Notes under the pieces: model-generated
Database searches by the model: none
Told to the model about the DNA's origin: nothing
Seen by the model: the letters and a program-made list of their open reading frames with translations, nothing else
Shown: positions 43,249-56,556 of the stretch, piece after piece
Numbering within the stretch: position 1 is the stretch's first letter
Layout: every line of letters begins with the position of its first letter
Made by a program: the position numbers and the translations under genes
Source: Oscheius onirici
Taxonomy: Eukaryota > Nematoda > Chromadorea > Rhabditida > Rhabditidae
Direction: 5' to 3'
Length of the DNA stretch: 64,000 nucleotides
Assembly: GCA_932521025.1 (NCBI GenBank)
Contig: OW051471.1
Span: 1,674,001-1,738,000 of the forward strand

Positions 43249-45954
43249 AGAGAGATGGGAGACGGTTTCCGGAAAATAAAGTGTCTCTAATGGAAAGAAG
43301 GTTCGTGTAAGTTTTCATGGTAGAAATAGGGACTTGGCCTTGAGACAGAGCGAGGCTGATCCGAAATGAAAAATTTGTCTTGTTTCACGGAGCCTTTGAA
43401 CGATGAATCTATTTCAAGGCAGCAGTTCCTTGTTCATCGTCATAGTATAACAACAAAACTGAAAGCTATTCAAACAAGAATAACGTTCAACTGCAGAGTT
43501 TGTAGTGAAATCTATAACTTCCAGAGCTAGCAACCTCTAGAAGCTGCTGTTTGGACCTGAAATAAGGGAAGAAAAGCTATTTCAACATCTTATTCTGTTT
43601 GAAAAGTGAAAACTATATGGTTTCAGGTAAACTGTAAAGAATAAAAAATTTTCGGAAATGGCACTGTTCTCACATCCCTCTTCATATTCTCAATGTTGAA
43701 TCCCTTCTGACTTTGAGTTTATCGTGCTCGCTTCGTAGAAGACCAGTCTCGATTTTGAAATTCTCGGTAGCCGAAGAAAGTGAAAACTTGTCAAAAACTA
43801 CCAAAATACTCTTCAGAACATCAGTTTTTTCCCAGTCTTCTCCCTCCTATTTCAACCAAGAAAACTTAAACGAACCTTCTAATAAAACTGTACTGTCGCC
43901 TGCCGTATTTTGTAGAATATCTCTGCCTGGCTGGCTTTCTCGATCAAAATGAGAAAAAAAACCAGTTCCCTGTTTGACTGGATTCGATCAGAGGCCAAGA
44001 TAAGGATTCAGAAGAGTTCTTCATCAAAACTGAAAGGTTGTCTCCAACACAAGTGGACAGATTTGACGCTCTCTCGATTGCTCTCCCGCAGCGAGCACAA
44101 ACAGAGTCCTTTCCGATCTGAGCGCTGACCGCGTAAGCGCACATCACAACAGGCCATTAGTCTCCAGTGCTTTGAATTTTATCTTTCTTCCGTTTTCAGC
44201 GTGGTTAACGCACAGGCACTGCGCCATATTGTCGAAAAATGGAAAGTCGAATAACTTTTTGCGCGAAAGAGTAAAATACGTTTTTCAAAAAAAGAAAGAT
44301 GCGTCTCGATGAGGTGATTTTTTTTTATAGTTGACCATTTTTTGTATCTCCTAACCTCAAAAAGTTATCGCGAAAATACGTTTTTGGTCCGATTTTCAAA
44401 GCTACCGTAACCCTTGATCCCAAAATCCAAACTGGCCCAAAAGCTCTCAATATTTTTTTTTCGAGGTCGACTACCCCCAGGAACAATCCTGTCCGATCCG
44501 ATCAATTTGAAGGGTAGCTGTAGTACTACGGGACACGACTTCTGACGCGCCCTAATACAATGCAAAAGTAGTTTGATTTTTGATTTCAAGCTATAAAGTC
44601 GAGTAACGTGACTAACTGTTCTGTTTCCTCTCCCATTGCAACAAAACCAACAACGGTCCGCCACGCAGTTGGTACTATGGGACACGACTTCTGACGCGCC
44701 CTAATATTTTTCTACTCATTGAGCAGGTCAAACAAGCAAAAAAAAATGGGGTGTCAAGCGAGCTGAACGATCTGAAACCCATTCCTAGTTTATTTGTTCA
44801 GACCATGTCAAGTGGTTGCCGACTTTGTGAGCGAGGTGACGAGGCTGACCATACCGTCCAGGAATGGAAAAAACTTTTAATTTGGATTTTCCATTTAGTA
44901 ACTTCAACTGGGGCAATATTAGTGTAGCACATTTTCTGTTTTCAGCATCTGTTTGTAACAAAATTACTTTTTGCGCTTGTTCTCCAGTTTCCGCTTTCCA
45001 GCTTGAGAGTCGTTCCACTACGGGGGAGAGAGGAAACCACACAATTGGGTGTGGGTCTCCTATCCCGTATGTGTGACCATCTTCTCCATTTTCTGGTCTT
45101 TTTCCAATTTGTAAATAATGACAGTTCAGTAGATGACCCCAACAAAAAATTTCTATATCCTATCACAGAACAAAAAAAACTCGTTCAAAGTGTTTTCTTC
45201 TCTGTGCCAGACTCTTTTCATCTTCCGATCTCGTATCCTCCTTGTCTCGTATCCTCTCTCTCCCCCCCCCCCCCCTCTCTCTCTCTGTCACTCTTCAAAA
45301 GAATTTTTGTTTAGCGCTTTCGCTTATTACCAATACCACGGAAGACGTTTCTCTTGTTACAAGAACAGCGCGTCAGAGCCAGAAATTTCGAATCAACGCT
45401 GGTAAAGAGGGTTGCGCAGTCCCAAAAAAAAACTTTTCTTCTCGTCTTTCTCACTTTTGGCATTAGTTTTTATTTGAACCTGGTAAAAAGTTTGAACATT
45501 TTTGTGATTATTTGTTGTGTACAACCTAACGGTCGATCGAGTAGCATTATTATTATTTCCACGTTGTTGAATCGAGTTGCAACTTTGGCACAAATTGTTT
45601 TAATACGAACTCATTGAAACACTAGAAAAAATTAACTTCATTCTTTCGATAACTCCTTTTTAGCGCACTTTCTCTTCTTTTCCATTCCAACTTTCCACTC
45701 ATATTGATAAGAAAAGAACCCAAAGGATGCTACGTAAGCTTTTTTTTCTCTGTCTCAAGTCCAGCCGGTCTAAATATTTAGTCTTCCGAACGTGCTGGCT
45801 TAGCTGCAGCGGAACGCTGCCCTCCTCACGGTCAGTCCTCTCGGGAGGATAAAAAGTGAGAATCTATAAGCTGTCTCCGGAATGTAAAGTAACTGTTGGA
45901 CGTAAAAGTATAATGACCAGGTTGACTGAATTGACTAGGAACATAAGGTCTTGT
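43249..45954. other. Intergenic, repeat-bearing; no confident gene
   Basis: Includes a twice-occurring block ACACGACTTCTGACGCGCCCTAATA (from about 44532 and 44680) and a C-run of 14 (45262-45275). A possible small exon at 44804-44923 reads MSSGCRLCERGDEADHTVQE, with a second open stretch from 44988 (FPLSSLRVVPLRGREETTQL) ending at a GTGTGA donor; I regard this as weak. Confidence 0.35.
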
Positions 45955-46203
45955 TAAAAACTGTTTGTTCAGTATTCAAGGTAGTTCACCTGACCGAGAT
46001 CACATCCGAAGAGTAGAGGGGTCTTGGAGTGATGATGAGTGCGTTGAATGATCAGGATTGCTCAAGCTACGGGAGTCGCTGGACAGGCTAGACTAGCGAG
46101 AGATGCCAGGGTAGACTACCTTCGTGTACTACCACCCGGGATTGAACTTGCGATCGCTTTCTTCATAGACTGTCATCCTATCCACTTGACTATCCGGGCC
46201 AAG
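45955..46203 (-). mobile_element. tRNA-derived SINE, full-length copy
   Basis: Reverse-complement match to 27694-27945, with the head complement CCACCCGGGATTGAACTTGC to CCACTTGACTATCCGGGCC at the right side. Confidence 0.75.
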
Positions 46204-49200
46204 GTCTTGTGTCGAAGTTCAAACACTTTTTTCGGTTTCATACTATACATACAAAAATGATCGAGCCTGTAGCCCGTTAGATCTTGAGATCGCGACAAAT
46301 AATAAAAAAAAATTACGTTCATAACACTTCACATGTGGTGCTTTTTTCGATACGCAAGAAAAACACAACTTTCCGCCGCAATGAACAGCAAAATAGCTAC
46401 CGTCTTTATTAGTTTTTTTTGTAGGGAAATCTTACAATTTTTGTGGCAAACGTTTACGTGAGCTACTACTGCTTTTTGCCTCAACCGTATTCGTTTCTGG
46501 AAGACTGAACCCCAAATCGCCCCCTGATTTTCGTTCTTTCCTCTCTCCGAGTTCTATTAATCGTCAGTGTCACACTGACCGCGCGCACGCGAGAGCAATG
46601 GACCGAGGCGCAGAGATCCGTCAACACGGGCAAATATGGTCCGTGGTTCAGGGCCTTCTGTCACTCTCGAAATGCCCCTTTTGGGGTCTCTGTAGTGAAA
46701 CTGTCCATATTTGTGTGCTCTTCTATAATTTTAATTCGTTTTTCTTCTGGAACTTTTTAAATACTTTCGCAGTTTGTCGTTTGTTTCAACTCGAACACTT
46801 ACAAGACAAGGATGAATTGGAGCCGCTCATTTAGAACCTTTTTTTTACTGATAAAACGAACTAAAATAGAGAGTCTCATTCTTTTCTGATGATCACCAAA
46901 AGAAGGTGAACCCCTTCCTTTGAACTTTCTGAAAAAAATGGCAAAAAATAGTCTTTTTGACAGGAAAAGTGTCTAACTAGGAATCCACAATAAGACGAAA
47001 GCTGCGTTCTCAAGATTATTTTTTATGAATTTTTACGGCACGGTAACAGTGCAATCGTTTCCAGCAGTCTCATGACGAATGCGTGAAACATAATTTATTG
47101 AAAACATCAAAAGGAGTATCGAAAACTTTAGAATGTCTTTTCACCAGTGATGAAAACTGGCCTAAATCATGCATACCTATTTTCCCCCAAGAAAGAATGT
47201 TGAAAAATGTTTCACTAAATTTCTATACGTTTCCAGAACTTTTCAAGCAGTTTTCTAGTCCTTGTTTCTGCTATAAATAGCCATAACACACATTTCGAAA
47301 GAAAATGTCCAAACCAGAATACAAAGTTAGTGCGTGGTCGGGTTGAACCTGTCTTTCTCTCGCTCTCTCCCAGATAGCCTCCGGCGCAGTCATGTCCATT
47401 TCGGTTCGATGACCAGGCTCAACCGTATTCGTTTCCCCTTTGGAAAGGCAAAGATCTCACCATTATCACTTTAGTTCCGGTTTTGATCTTTTCAACTTTT
47501 TTTTTGGGATGTATCATTATCCTCCCTTCAGTATCATGTATCCAGAACTCCTGAAACAGAAAATTTCTCCCCTGATCCTTACAGTTTTTGAGAGAGAAAA
47601 TGTGCCCTCAGTTTTCCCTACTACTGGTTTTGCGATCACTTCTGTCAGATCTGCAAGTTGAAAGAGAGAGAACGCGTTCATCGCAGCAAAAAAAGATTTT
47701 CTCGGAGTGCCTTCAAACAGTGCTAAAGTTTTTGTTTTCTTACGAACATTTTGTTGGCTCTCTCAAGCAGTCCAGTAGTTTTGAGAAAAACTATTCGTGT
47801 CATATTATTTTGTCGAAACTTATAAAATTCCATTGAGCTGTGCCCGAAGGACTACTGTTTATGACATCTGCAAAGTTCTATACAGCAAGGTTTTGAAATG
47901 ACGTGAAAAAAAAATAGTAGAGTCAAGTTTTTTAATTCTTACCTTTCTGATATTATAGTTTTTATTGGAAATCTGAGCAATTCCACTGGAATTTTGACGG
48001 TCGTTTCAGCCTTCTAGTGTTTTTATGCGGAGCGAACCACAAGATCATTCGAAGACGTTTTTAGTTTCTCACAATCAACAAATGAAAATTTCTGGGCAAC
48101 TTTTCGAACGTAGCTTCAATCAGTAGTAAATCAGTAGTAAAACGTACCTTTTTTTCTTATATGCTTTTCTCGAAAAATATAAGAATTCAAAAATAACAGG
48201 CGTTGAGTCGAACATGCCAAGTGACGTGATCTTTCTGAGTACCAAAAAAGCAATTTTTTCCCGCCGGACACACGAATTAGCTGTTCCCAGCTGCTTGCGA
48301 CACACGCCTACGTTATCCGGTTCCAATCAGTTGATCCGCGGAGCGAGAAAAACAGCAATGATAAACGTAGAAGAAGGGGGAGAGAAGCCTGTTCCCGGGT
48401 GTCCACTACAAGGCAAATAGCCAATAAATTGGAACCCAGTCGGTAGCTTTCCGTAAGGTATGAAATTTTTTGGGGTCCAAAAGCAATTTTTTTGATTCTG
48501 AGAAGTTGATCTCTTCTGATGTTGTTTTTGTTACAACTGAAGGGTACAAACTCCGTTTACTGTTGGGGATTGCTAGACTGGTGGCTGTAATAAAGTGAAA
48601 TAAAAAAAATTTTCAACCGAAAGCTGGCAATAACCGTTCTCCAAACTTTCTGTCTGCCTTTTGTTTAGTTACGCGAAATCGCTTAGGCGTTTTATTCGAA
48701 ATTGTATGGGAAATTTCAATTTTGTTTGCAATTTCGCCTACTTCATCACTGTATGTTTGATTGTTCTCATTTCTTTGCGGAGTTCAATGCACCTTCAGGA
48801 ATAGTTCTTTGTCTGATTGTGAGATCAGATGCGCGAAAGTACTGCAGAATGCTCGGTATTCGCCACTACATATCGATGACGAAGCATTTTCGTGTATTTA
48901 TTATTCGACCACTTCGTCTTTTCGTCTTTTCAAACTTTTTCTTGACCCATCTGGCACCATTTCCAACCTCCACCCCTTGACCTAAACGTGACGGTTGACT
49001 GATTAGGCAAACAGGGGCTAATTGCGCCTCCTCCTTCCGTACCTTTTCTCCTCTTTTAGCGAGTTTTTCGAGCCAGCGACCATCTCTATAGGGTCGGGAA
49101 GAGTCAGCTTTCACTTCCTTGTAGGAGGGTGTTCTGTGTTCAGTTCGTTTCTGAAGCACCGGTCGCTTTGAAATTGTAAAGCTCGCAACTTACTACTATG

Positions 49201-50555
49201 TTTGTTTCATGTTTCTCGTAATACTCAAATCATTCTGACAACTGTCGTTGGCAATCGGTGCAAAAAATAACATTTTTCTTCTGTTGTGATCTCAATGATA
49301 TTCAGCTGCGCTTATTGCTCCAACCCGTGTTACAAGACTTCCTGAATATAAATCTCCCAATTTTATGTTACACTCTTTATACTCTAGAGAGGGTAACTTC
49401 TCGTGGCAGTCTTATGATCGCTCATTGTCAGATTCAAAAAATTCTCTAATGTTTCAGTTTTTGCCCAAAACAAACTATCGGCGTGAACTGGCGCTAAGTT
49501 TCAGACTGTGTAACCTAAAGTTCATGTCGGAATCCCTTTTTGAAATTCAGAGAAATTTAATTTGATTATCCAAATTATGATTTTGTGCTTGATATTTTCT
49601 ATATTAGTTACCCAGACAATATTCTGCAATCTTATCGGTCTTGATAAGTGGAACATACAGCTGTACTGTCTAAAATTTGTCCTTTTCAAAACTTCCTAAA
49701 TGCTTCCGTCCACATTGTTCAAAAATCTATGTTTCACTCCTTCTTCAGAACATTGAACACTACTTGCCAGTCGCTATTTCTTTGAACACTCAAGCCATAC
49801 CTTCCATGCTCTTACTGACCCGCATTCATCTTTCACTTTCTGCCTCTCACATTCTTTGAGCCTAATCCCTGGTCATTCTTCCCGCAGCCCCCGCAGGGAT
49901 TATAACCTTTAGCTCTCCAAACAGACAATATGATCTTTTATGTCCACTTTGAGACGGAAGAGACCTCTGTCCGGTGCATAATCCCGTATGAAAACTAAGA
50001 TGGATAGGGGGATTTTGGGGCTCCCACACAAAGGTCGCAGAACTTTTGGACGCTAATTTCAGTTAGCAGTCTTCAGCTTGAAAAAGTCTCGTACGCAATT
50101 GCGTATTTTCGGCTTCTGGTATAGCTTTGAAGTTGGTTTTTGATAGGGGAAAGGGGAAAAAATTTCTACTAGACAGACGTCTTGTAGAACTCTACTTTTT
50201 ACTTTCTTTCGCCTCTTGGGACTAATTATGTTTTTTCAGGCCAGCTATTCAAGGAGAAGCTGAAACTTTTTTTAGCTTTTCCGAGAATCGCTTTGCACAC
50301 CCTTGTTTGTTTATATACGTCTCGTAAACGTAAGTTTTCAGTATAACTTTTCGTTGTATTCATCAGCCTGGCTTGCTCTGTCTTCGAAACCGACCAACAA
50401 CCGATCGCTTTTAATATTTCTAATACCTTATATTCTTTTTTGGAACCCAAAACTTTGTCACCGTATACCTGAAATCCCAAAACTTTGTCACTACCTTATC
50501 AGTCGTATCTGTGTTTGATTCACCAAACAATTTTTTGCCTACTCAATGCTATCAA
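46204..50555. other. Intergenic; weak start-exon candidates only
   Basis: Possible first exons at 46598 (MDRGAEIRQHGQIWSVVQGL) and 47305 (MSKPEYK, then after a GTTAGT intron IASGAVMSISVR and stop) have splice-like signals but no partner exons. Other ORFs look random. Confidence 0.3.
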
Positions 50556-50559
50556 TCTA

Positions 50560-50810
50560 AAGATCCCAAGGTCTATTCCCGCTTCGCTTCGGCCAAAAGC
50601 TTCCATCCATTCTGAGGCCGGTAAATTGGTAGTTCTTGCTAAAAAGGTGAAGGCGTTCTTAGAAAGGGTTAGGCATCTTTGGAAGGTACTGCCCCCTCAG
50701 GAAGCCTTCGCAATGGTCGCAGAACTTGGTCTCTCTCCGGTCTCACAGGTCCCTCTAAAAGTACCTGTCGTTGATTCGGATAGAAACTTTACCTTTTTAC
50801 CTTTACCCAA
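50560..50810 (+). repeat. Repeat of the second tRNA-like family, partial
   Basis: Blocks GAGGCCGGTAAATTGGTAG, AAGGCGTTC and CAGGTCCCTCTAAAAGTACC are shared with 61130-61525 and, in complement, with 23320-23460 and 57650-57800. Confidence 0.55.
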
Positions 50811-50984
50811 TGATATCGATATTTTTTTGATTCGGCTTTTTTTTGCTTTTACCAATAGCAACAAATATACGTGAATCAATGCCATTTTACCAGCGAGTGC
50901 ACGCCAATCTAAAAAATTTAATGGAAGTTTAGAAAAAGTAGGCGTTCTGGCTCAAAATGACGGATGTAGAAGTAGAGTCTGTAA

Positions 50985-51455
50985 TCCGGTCTATTGTATC
51001 TAATTTCGGATATCCGGTATTATCCGGTTTCGGATATCCGAAACCGGATAATCCACTCATGACTATGAGAAAAATAGTAATGAAGAAAAAACATCGACTG
51101 AACATACGGTAAATGCATCTAAACTAGTAGAACAAAGGCGAAAATCGTTAGTTTCCCCATGTAGAAATACCAAAAAATTTAATTGAAATTATCCGAAATA
51201 TCCGGTCAAAAATATCCGATTTCGGATAATCGGATAGTTTTCGTACCGGGTAATTTTTCGGATAATTTTAAACTTTAGCCTGCTGGAAAGTTGCTGTCCA
51301 CAGGCTAAATTGCTGTCTATAGCGTAAACTTTTCAAAAAAAAAACCCGGTCAAAAATTTAGATTGGATAATTTTCGGATATCGGATATCCCGATAAAAAA
51401 GTACCGGATTTATCCGGTTTCGGATATCCGGTATCCGGATCCGCGCATCCCTGTT
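50985..51455. repeat. Palindromic-word repeat, ATCCGGTTTCGGATATCCGG
   Basis: Dense interspersed words TATCCGG, TTTCGGATA and their complements (which largely overlap, since CCGGAT and ATCCGG are complementary) at both ends of a 470-base tract, with a spacer at about 51070-51180. It resembles an inverted-repeat element whose ends are themselves tandem palindromes. Confidence 0.65.
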
Positions 51456-54187
51456 CCTTTCCATTCTTGGTCAGACATCTGTGCACTATATATATCTATC
51501 ACAGCATTCTGTATTTTTTATGTTTCGTTACCTTCACTTATAGCAACTCATGATTGCATTCGATTTTCGCAACTCAACTGATTGCATTCGATACTCCAAA
51601 GTTTCGAGTGTTTTCAAAAGATTTTCTGAACCTAACAAAGTTACAACGTTGTAAGTTACAAAAGATCCGACCTTTTTCAACCATTTTCCCTCTTTTATTC
51701 CACAAAAACAGAAAAAATGTGTCTCGTCGTTTGCGGCTTTGATAAGCCACCATTTGACACGCGTTTCTGTCCATCTGCTAATCCCCAAGCCCCCTCCGAA
51801 AACCAGCATCCAGTCCAGAGAAGACTCGAACCGGGCTTTCTCGTTGACCCGCAACGGCAGACTCGCTGCCGGATTACATGTTCTAGAAGGAAATGAGGAG
51901 AAACTGATGGGACAAGGAGGGGACAAGAGGCGAAAAGATGCAAATTAGAGGGTGGGGGATGGAGGGTCATCAGAGCTGGCTTTGGTATTGGGTGATTGGT
52001 CAAGTTGGCCACCTTTTGATCCCGCACAACTTGTCTTTTTGAGCTACCTTCCGACGTGGAATTGTCTTGTTATGGCACTTACAAACAAATAGAAAGAATG
52101 AAACATTTCCAATAGTTTTTCACGTAGTAGAAAACTATATCCGTTTTCTCAAAATTTGAAGTTTTTGCTGGCATTCGTGTATATCATTTTCTGCACTTTC
52201 AGAATCAGGGAACGGAAATCAGAAACGCTTTCCCCTTATATCCATTCATAGAAATATTGTAAACACTAATATTTCAATTTTTTTTATAATGAGGTTTTTA
52301 TAGGGGAATCGACCATGCTTTCAATTAGTTCGAAGACGACAAATGTAGAGATGGCAAAGGTACGCTGGCTGCGACAGCCGTCAAAGACGACCGAAATTTC
52401 CTTTACAACGTCTCATTCAACTTGAAAAAAGTTTTAAATCTAAATGAAGTAACCAGGCGAAACATTGAACGCGATAGTATGAGACCTCCCGTTGCAAAAA
52501 TTTAAAATCTGTGGTTTGGCCGGTTGCTTGATAATATTCACAGAGACCAAGCAGCATTAAACGGGAGCACTTCCAAGTATACCTTCTTTTTGAAACGTTC
52601 TGATACCGTAAATATTTGAATAGAGGCACTGCTCCTATTCGAATACAAAAAATACGCAACTACGTACGCATTTTTTTCGGATTGAAAAAAACATGTTTCG
52701 ACTTTCCTAGTATTTTTCCCATACAGATACGGATCCTGGTTATAATGCAAAAAGTTAAAAAATGCTGTTGTCAATCCGAAAAAATGCGTACGCAAAAGTC
52801 ATATATCCCGTATACAAATAGTGTTTCTATTCAAGTTTTTACGGTAATATTAATTCTGGACAAAATTATATTCCCCTTTTTCTCTTCATGACTACTTTCA
52901 TGTCCACTCTCGCAAGTTCCAGCGCAAACATTCCACGCACATGTATCGTGACCGTCCCTCCTGAGGGAGAGACGGAAGCCGTTCAACCAACAGACTTGAT
53001 CCTCCCGTCGTCCTCTCCACTTCAGCATAAATTACTCTTTCTCTCTCACCCGTAATTTCTAGTCAGTACGGTTTTTTGGCATTTGTCAGTAAATCTCTCT
53101 GTCCAAGGCCACTGACCAGCGGACACTGCTGCGAAATGAGCCACAAATTGGGCGTTTGATCCCTGAGGGGAGGGAGACTGTTCCATTTGCAGCTGCTAGT
53201 ACCGGGTTTCTTCATATATTTTTTCATATCAAAAGAAATGGCAAGAATAGGTTCAATCCAAAAATCATCGATATATAATTTTTTTTTGAAACTAAATTCG
53301 TCAGAACTATTTCGAAGGCTTTTCTGTTTCACAGTCTACGTTAATAGTTTGTTGCTTTCCTACCTTTGTTGGATCTTGTTGAGACGCTAGTGTCAAAATG
53401 CTTCGCATCTCTCCCAGAAAAGACTGCTTCCTGTTTCAGAAGTTCGCTTTTTCTGAAAAGTTTGATCTTCTCGTGCTACCATGGTGGATACCTTTACTTT
53501 TCCACAAGTTTCTAGTGCCAGAATTCCAATACGGTCTGTACAGCTTCCCGTACATGTTGGTGCTCCTATAACTTTTATTTTCTCAGAAAAGAATCGCAAC
53601 ATTAGTTGAGCAACCAGTACCTTCGTTTTATGGTCTCTTCAAAACAAAACTGAAAAAAGTCGCTTGCCTTGTCAGATATCAATGAGCCTACAAACGAGTC
53701 AGTTTTTATGAGCCCTGTACAAAATTAATTCGTGTTCCATGAACAACACTAATAAAGGAGTGCTTTGCAGAAATAGTAAATTCCGGAGTGTTCTTGTTAA
53801 TCAAAAATTGAAAAATCTTCGTTTGCAACATTATTCTCGAGGGTTTCTAGTGCATTTATGATTGTTGTTTCGAATAAAAACATCGGATCACTATTTTCAT
53901 CCCAAAAAGTCCGCTATTGAATTACTTCAATGGCTATGCTGAGCTCAGAAAATGGCAAGATCTACGAATTTTTCATGTTTCTTTTTCTTGTTACAACGTC
54001 CCCTTTGTAAAACTCAAAATCTCGAATTTTTTACCTCATTTCCCGGAAATCGCCCCACTAATGTCCAGTTTCTCTTTACAAACAGCACACGCCTAATCCG
54101 TCCTCTAAACAAACATGAGTCTTCTCTTCCGCTCTCTGTCTACCCGATGGCTATTCCGCTCTTTTTCGCTTCCTCATAATACTGAAC
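51456..54187. other. Intergenic; no confident gene
   Basis: A 55-codon ORF from 52888 (NIPRTCIVTVPPEGETEAVQ) looks protein-like but is isolated. A repeated hydrophobic ORF set around 52600-52830 reflects an imperfect inverted repeat (TTTTTTCGGATTGAAAAAAA and its counterpart with ATGCGTACGCAAAA). Confidence 0.3.
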
Positions 54188-56556
54188 ATGAAAGACGGAA
54201 CCAGTCTCTTTTTCCGGGCTGATGGGGCTCAGTACACACAAGAGAGCGTCTATTCAGCCCTCCAAATAACTATTTTCCTCTTGGTAAGCATGTAATTAAG
54301 AGCAGGTTGAAGCTGGTGGCGGGATCGAGAGCCAAACCAGAATATTAGGCTACTGTAGTGAACTACTTGTTCAGGCTAGAAGCCACTTTTACTCGACCGT
54401 TTTGTAGATTTTTCTTGTTTCAACAGACTTTCTTATAGCAGATGTTAGATGCAACTCTTATTGGATAAGGGACATCATTTGAACTGTCAAAAATATCAGT
54501 TCCAGAGTCTTCTCCGAAGTTTTTATCATTTTTTTTCTTGGACCAATTTCAGGAATTTTTTTGTTTCCATCATTTTCTTAGCCCCAGGAGAAACTATGCT
54601 CTCCATAAACAAATGCTGCAGACAAAACAACAAGGCAAATTTGTGAACATTTTTTTCCTTCCGTAACACGGAAAAGTTCAGTTTTAGAGGGGGTTTCTCA
54701 TTCAGTTCTTGAAAAAAAAACTTCTTCACATTCTTTTGGTATTAGCTCTACAAAAAATATCGAGAAATGTTCCCGAGATCTGTTTATCGTCAGAACATGA
54801 CAAAGGTCGTTGAAAAATTTATGTTTCCAAACTTCAATGTGTATCTTCCCCGTTCTCTATGTGTGTTCCGTCGAATTCTAACGTTTGATAAAAAAAGTCT
54901 TCTCCAGCCATATATCCAAGTTTTCCTTTCCTTCAAACTATAGATTACATGAACTACTTTTGAAAGGCATAATGCTCTTGATCATTTTCCTCCTAAAAAA
55001 TAAAGGCCTCCTAAAAGAAATTGTGTTTCACCTCGTCCATACAGTCTTCCCCTCTACCACTTTTCGTTACTGACTTATTGACCAAACCTAAAAAATCTAA
55101 AAAAACCATTCTCTAGCAACGTTTCTCAAGGTCTGGACCTCCTTTTTTATTCTCAAAACATGAAAACAGGAGTTGAAAAAATCATGCTTTGACATGCATA
55201 GCTCCATAACTCCATGCTAGTTGTTCTTGAATACATCCCTGGAAAACAACCAAAAGCTCATCTCTAAAGGCCTCTAGCATCCCCCTTTCGCCCCTGGCAT
55301 ATTTTTGGAACCTTTCATTACATTCCGTCATTGATCACCAAGGAATTCTTCTTCAGGTGACAAGCAAGAAAGTTTTGCTCTGCTACGGAAATGAGGGAAC
55401 TATGTTTCAAACTTACTACTACATGATGGGAATTTGGGAATCTGTACTGGGACGTTGACCATTGCATCATTTTGACAATCAGAAAATCTCGTTTCTGAAG
55501 GACTCTTTCAGATTCAAATGGGATTTTGTCAGGAGCAATTATTTTCTACTCGTCGTCCAGTTAAAATGTGAAAAATTGTCCGAAACCTCCGGTGCTATCA
55601 ATTAGCAAAAAAAACTATAGCTTCACTGCTTCCATGTAGAAAACCTTTTTTTCTCTTTCTGTTTCCTCTTTATTTTCTGCGTTCAAAAATTCCAAAAATA
55701 TTCACTTCTCCATCAATATCTCCATGTTTTCTTCAAAATCCAAAAATGTCTTGTCTGACAACTTCTTCGTAAGGTTTTTATTCATCGCATTCGTTCTCAG
55801 TATTACTCTGGCTCTAAAAATCCAAAAATCTCATCTCTAGAAGCTTCTCCAAGGTCTCCTAAATCCCCCTTCCTACTCCTCGAAACTGTCCTTGACTAGA
55901 GGATATCCAATTTACGGTGTGAATTAATGGCAGTGAGGAACGTTTGGCATTGGCAGCAGCCCCGATCGGAATCTTTCTTCCACTCTCAAAAGATCACACG
56001 AACCAATTAAGGGATGTCTATCCGCACAAAACGTGTCTGCCTCTTCAACATTTCCTGCTTATTTTCAAAAGAGGCAGCCTGCCTATTGACACCTGTTAGC
56101 ACTTGACTGTATGAGAGAGGAAGTCCTTTAGAAGGTGACTCTTTTCACTTTTGCGTGAAGAATTTCCTACTCTCTCGTTTCTTTCTTTTTTTCTCTTTAG
56201 TCTGATTTAGGAACATACCATTTGAGCATACTGCATCGTCTGTTTAGGTAATTTAAAAACTCGCGGGCTTTTCTTCGTGCAATATTCGGATCAAAGGAGC
56301 AGGAATTTAGCTGCTACAGTATGTGTATGTTAGATACTCTGCCAAAAACCCCGCGTCAATTCAAATTATGCTTTATTTTCTTGGAACAGACAGCTCCAGT
56401 ATGATGCTTATTCTGTTTCTAAACCAATTGGCCAGACTGGATTGCTCGTCTTGGTATGCGCTTCTCTTTATGACGAACCTGGAACACAAGTTTCATAAGA
56501 AGGAATTGGAAACTACTGAAATTTGCTTCCAACTTTTTTCAGCATGGGTTTTCTAG
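54188..56556 (+). CDS. Weak candidate gene, three phase-0 exons, unknown protein
   Basis: Candidate exons are 54188-54283 (MKDGTSLFFRADGAQYTQES then VYSALQITIFLL, donor GTAAGC), 55357-55443 (VTSKKVLLCYGNEGTMFQTY, donor GTACTG) and 56320-56556 (starting YVYVRYSAKNPASIQIMLYF, stop TAG). All join in phase 0 for about 139 residues. The first resembles the first exon of the SRX gene at 22570 in position of the hydrophobic end, but no SRX motif follows. Introns of more than 800 bases and a poor second donor lower confidence. Confidence 0.22.

Noticed and set aside
50985..51455. CRISPR-like array
   Set aside because: The repeated words are irregular and self-complementary with no uniform spacers, and the DNA is eukaryotic.
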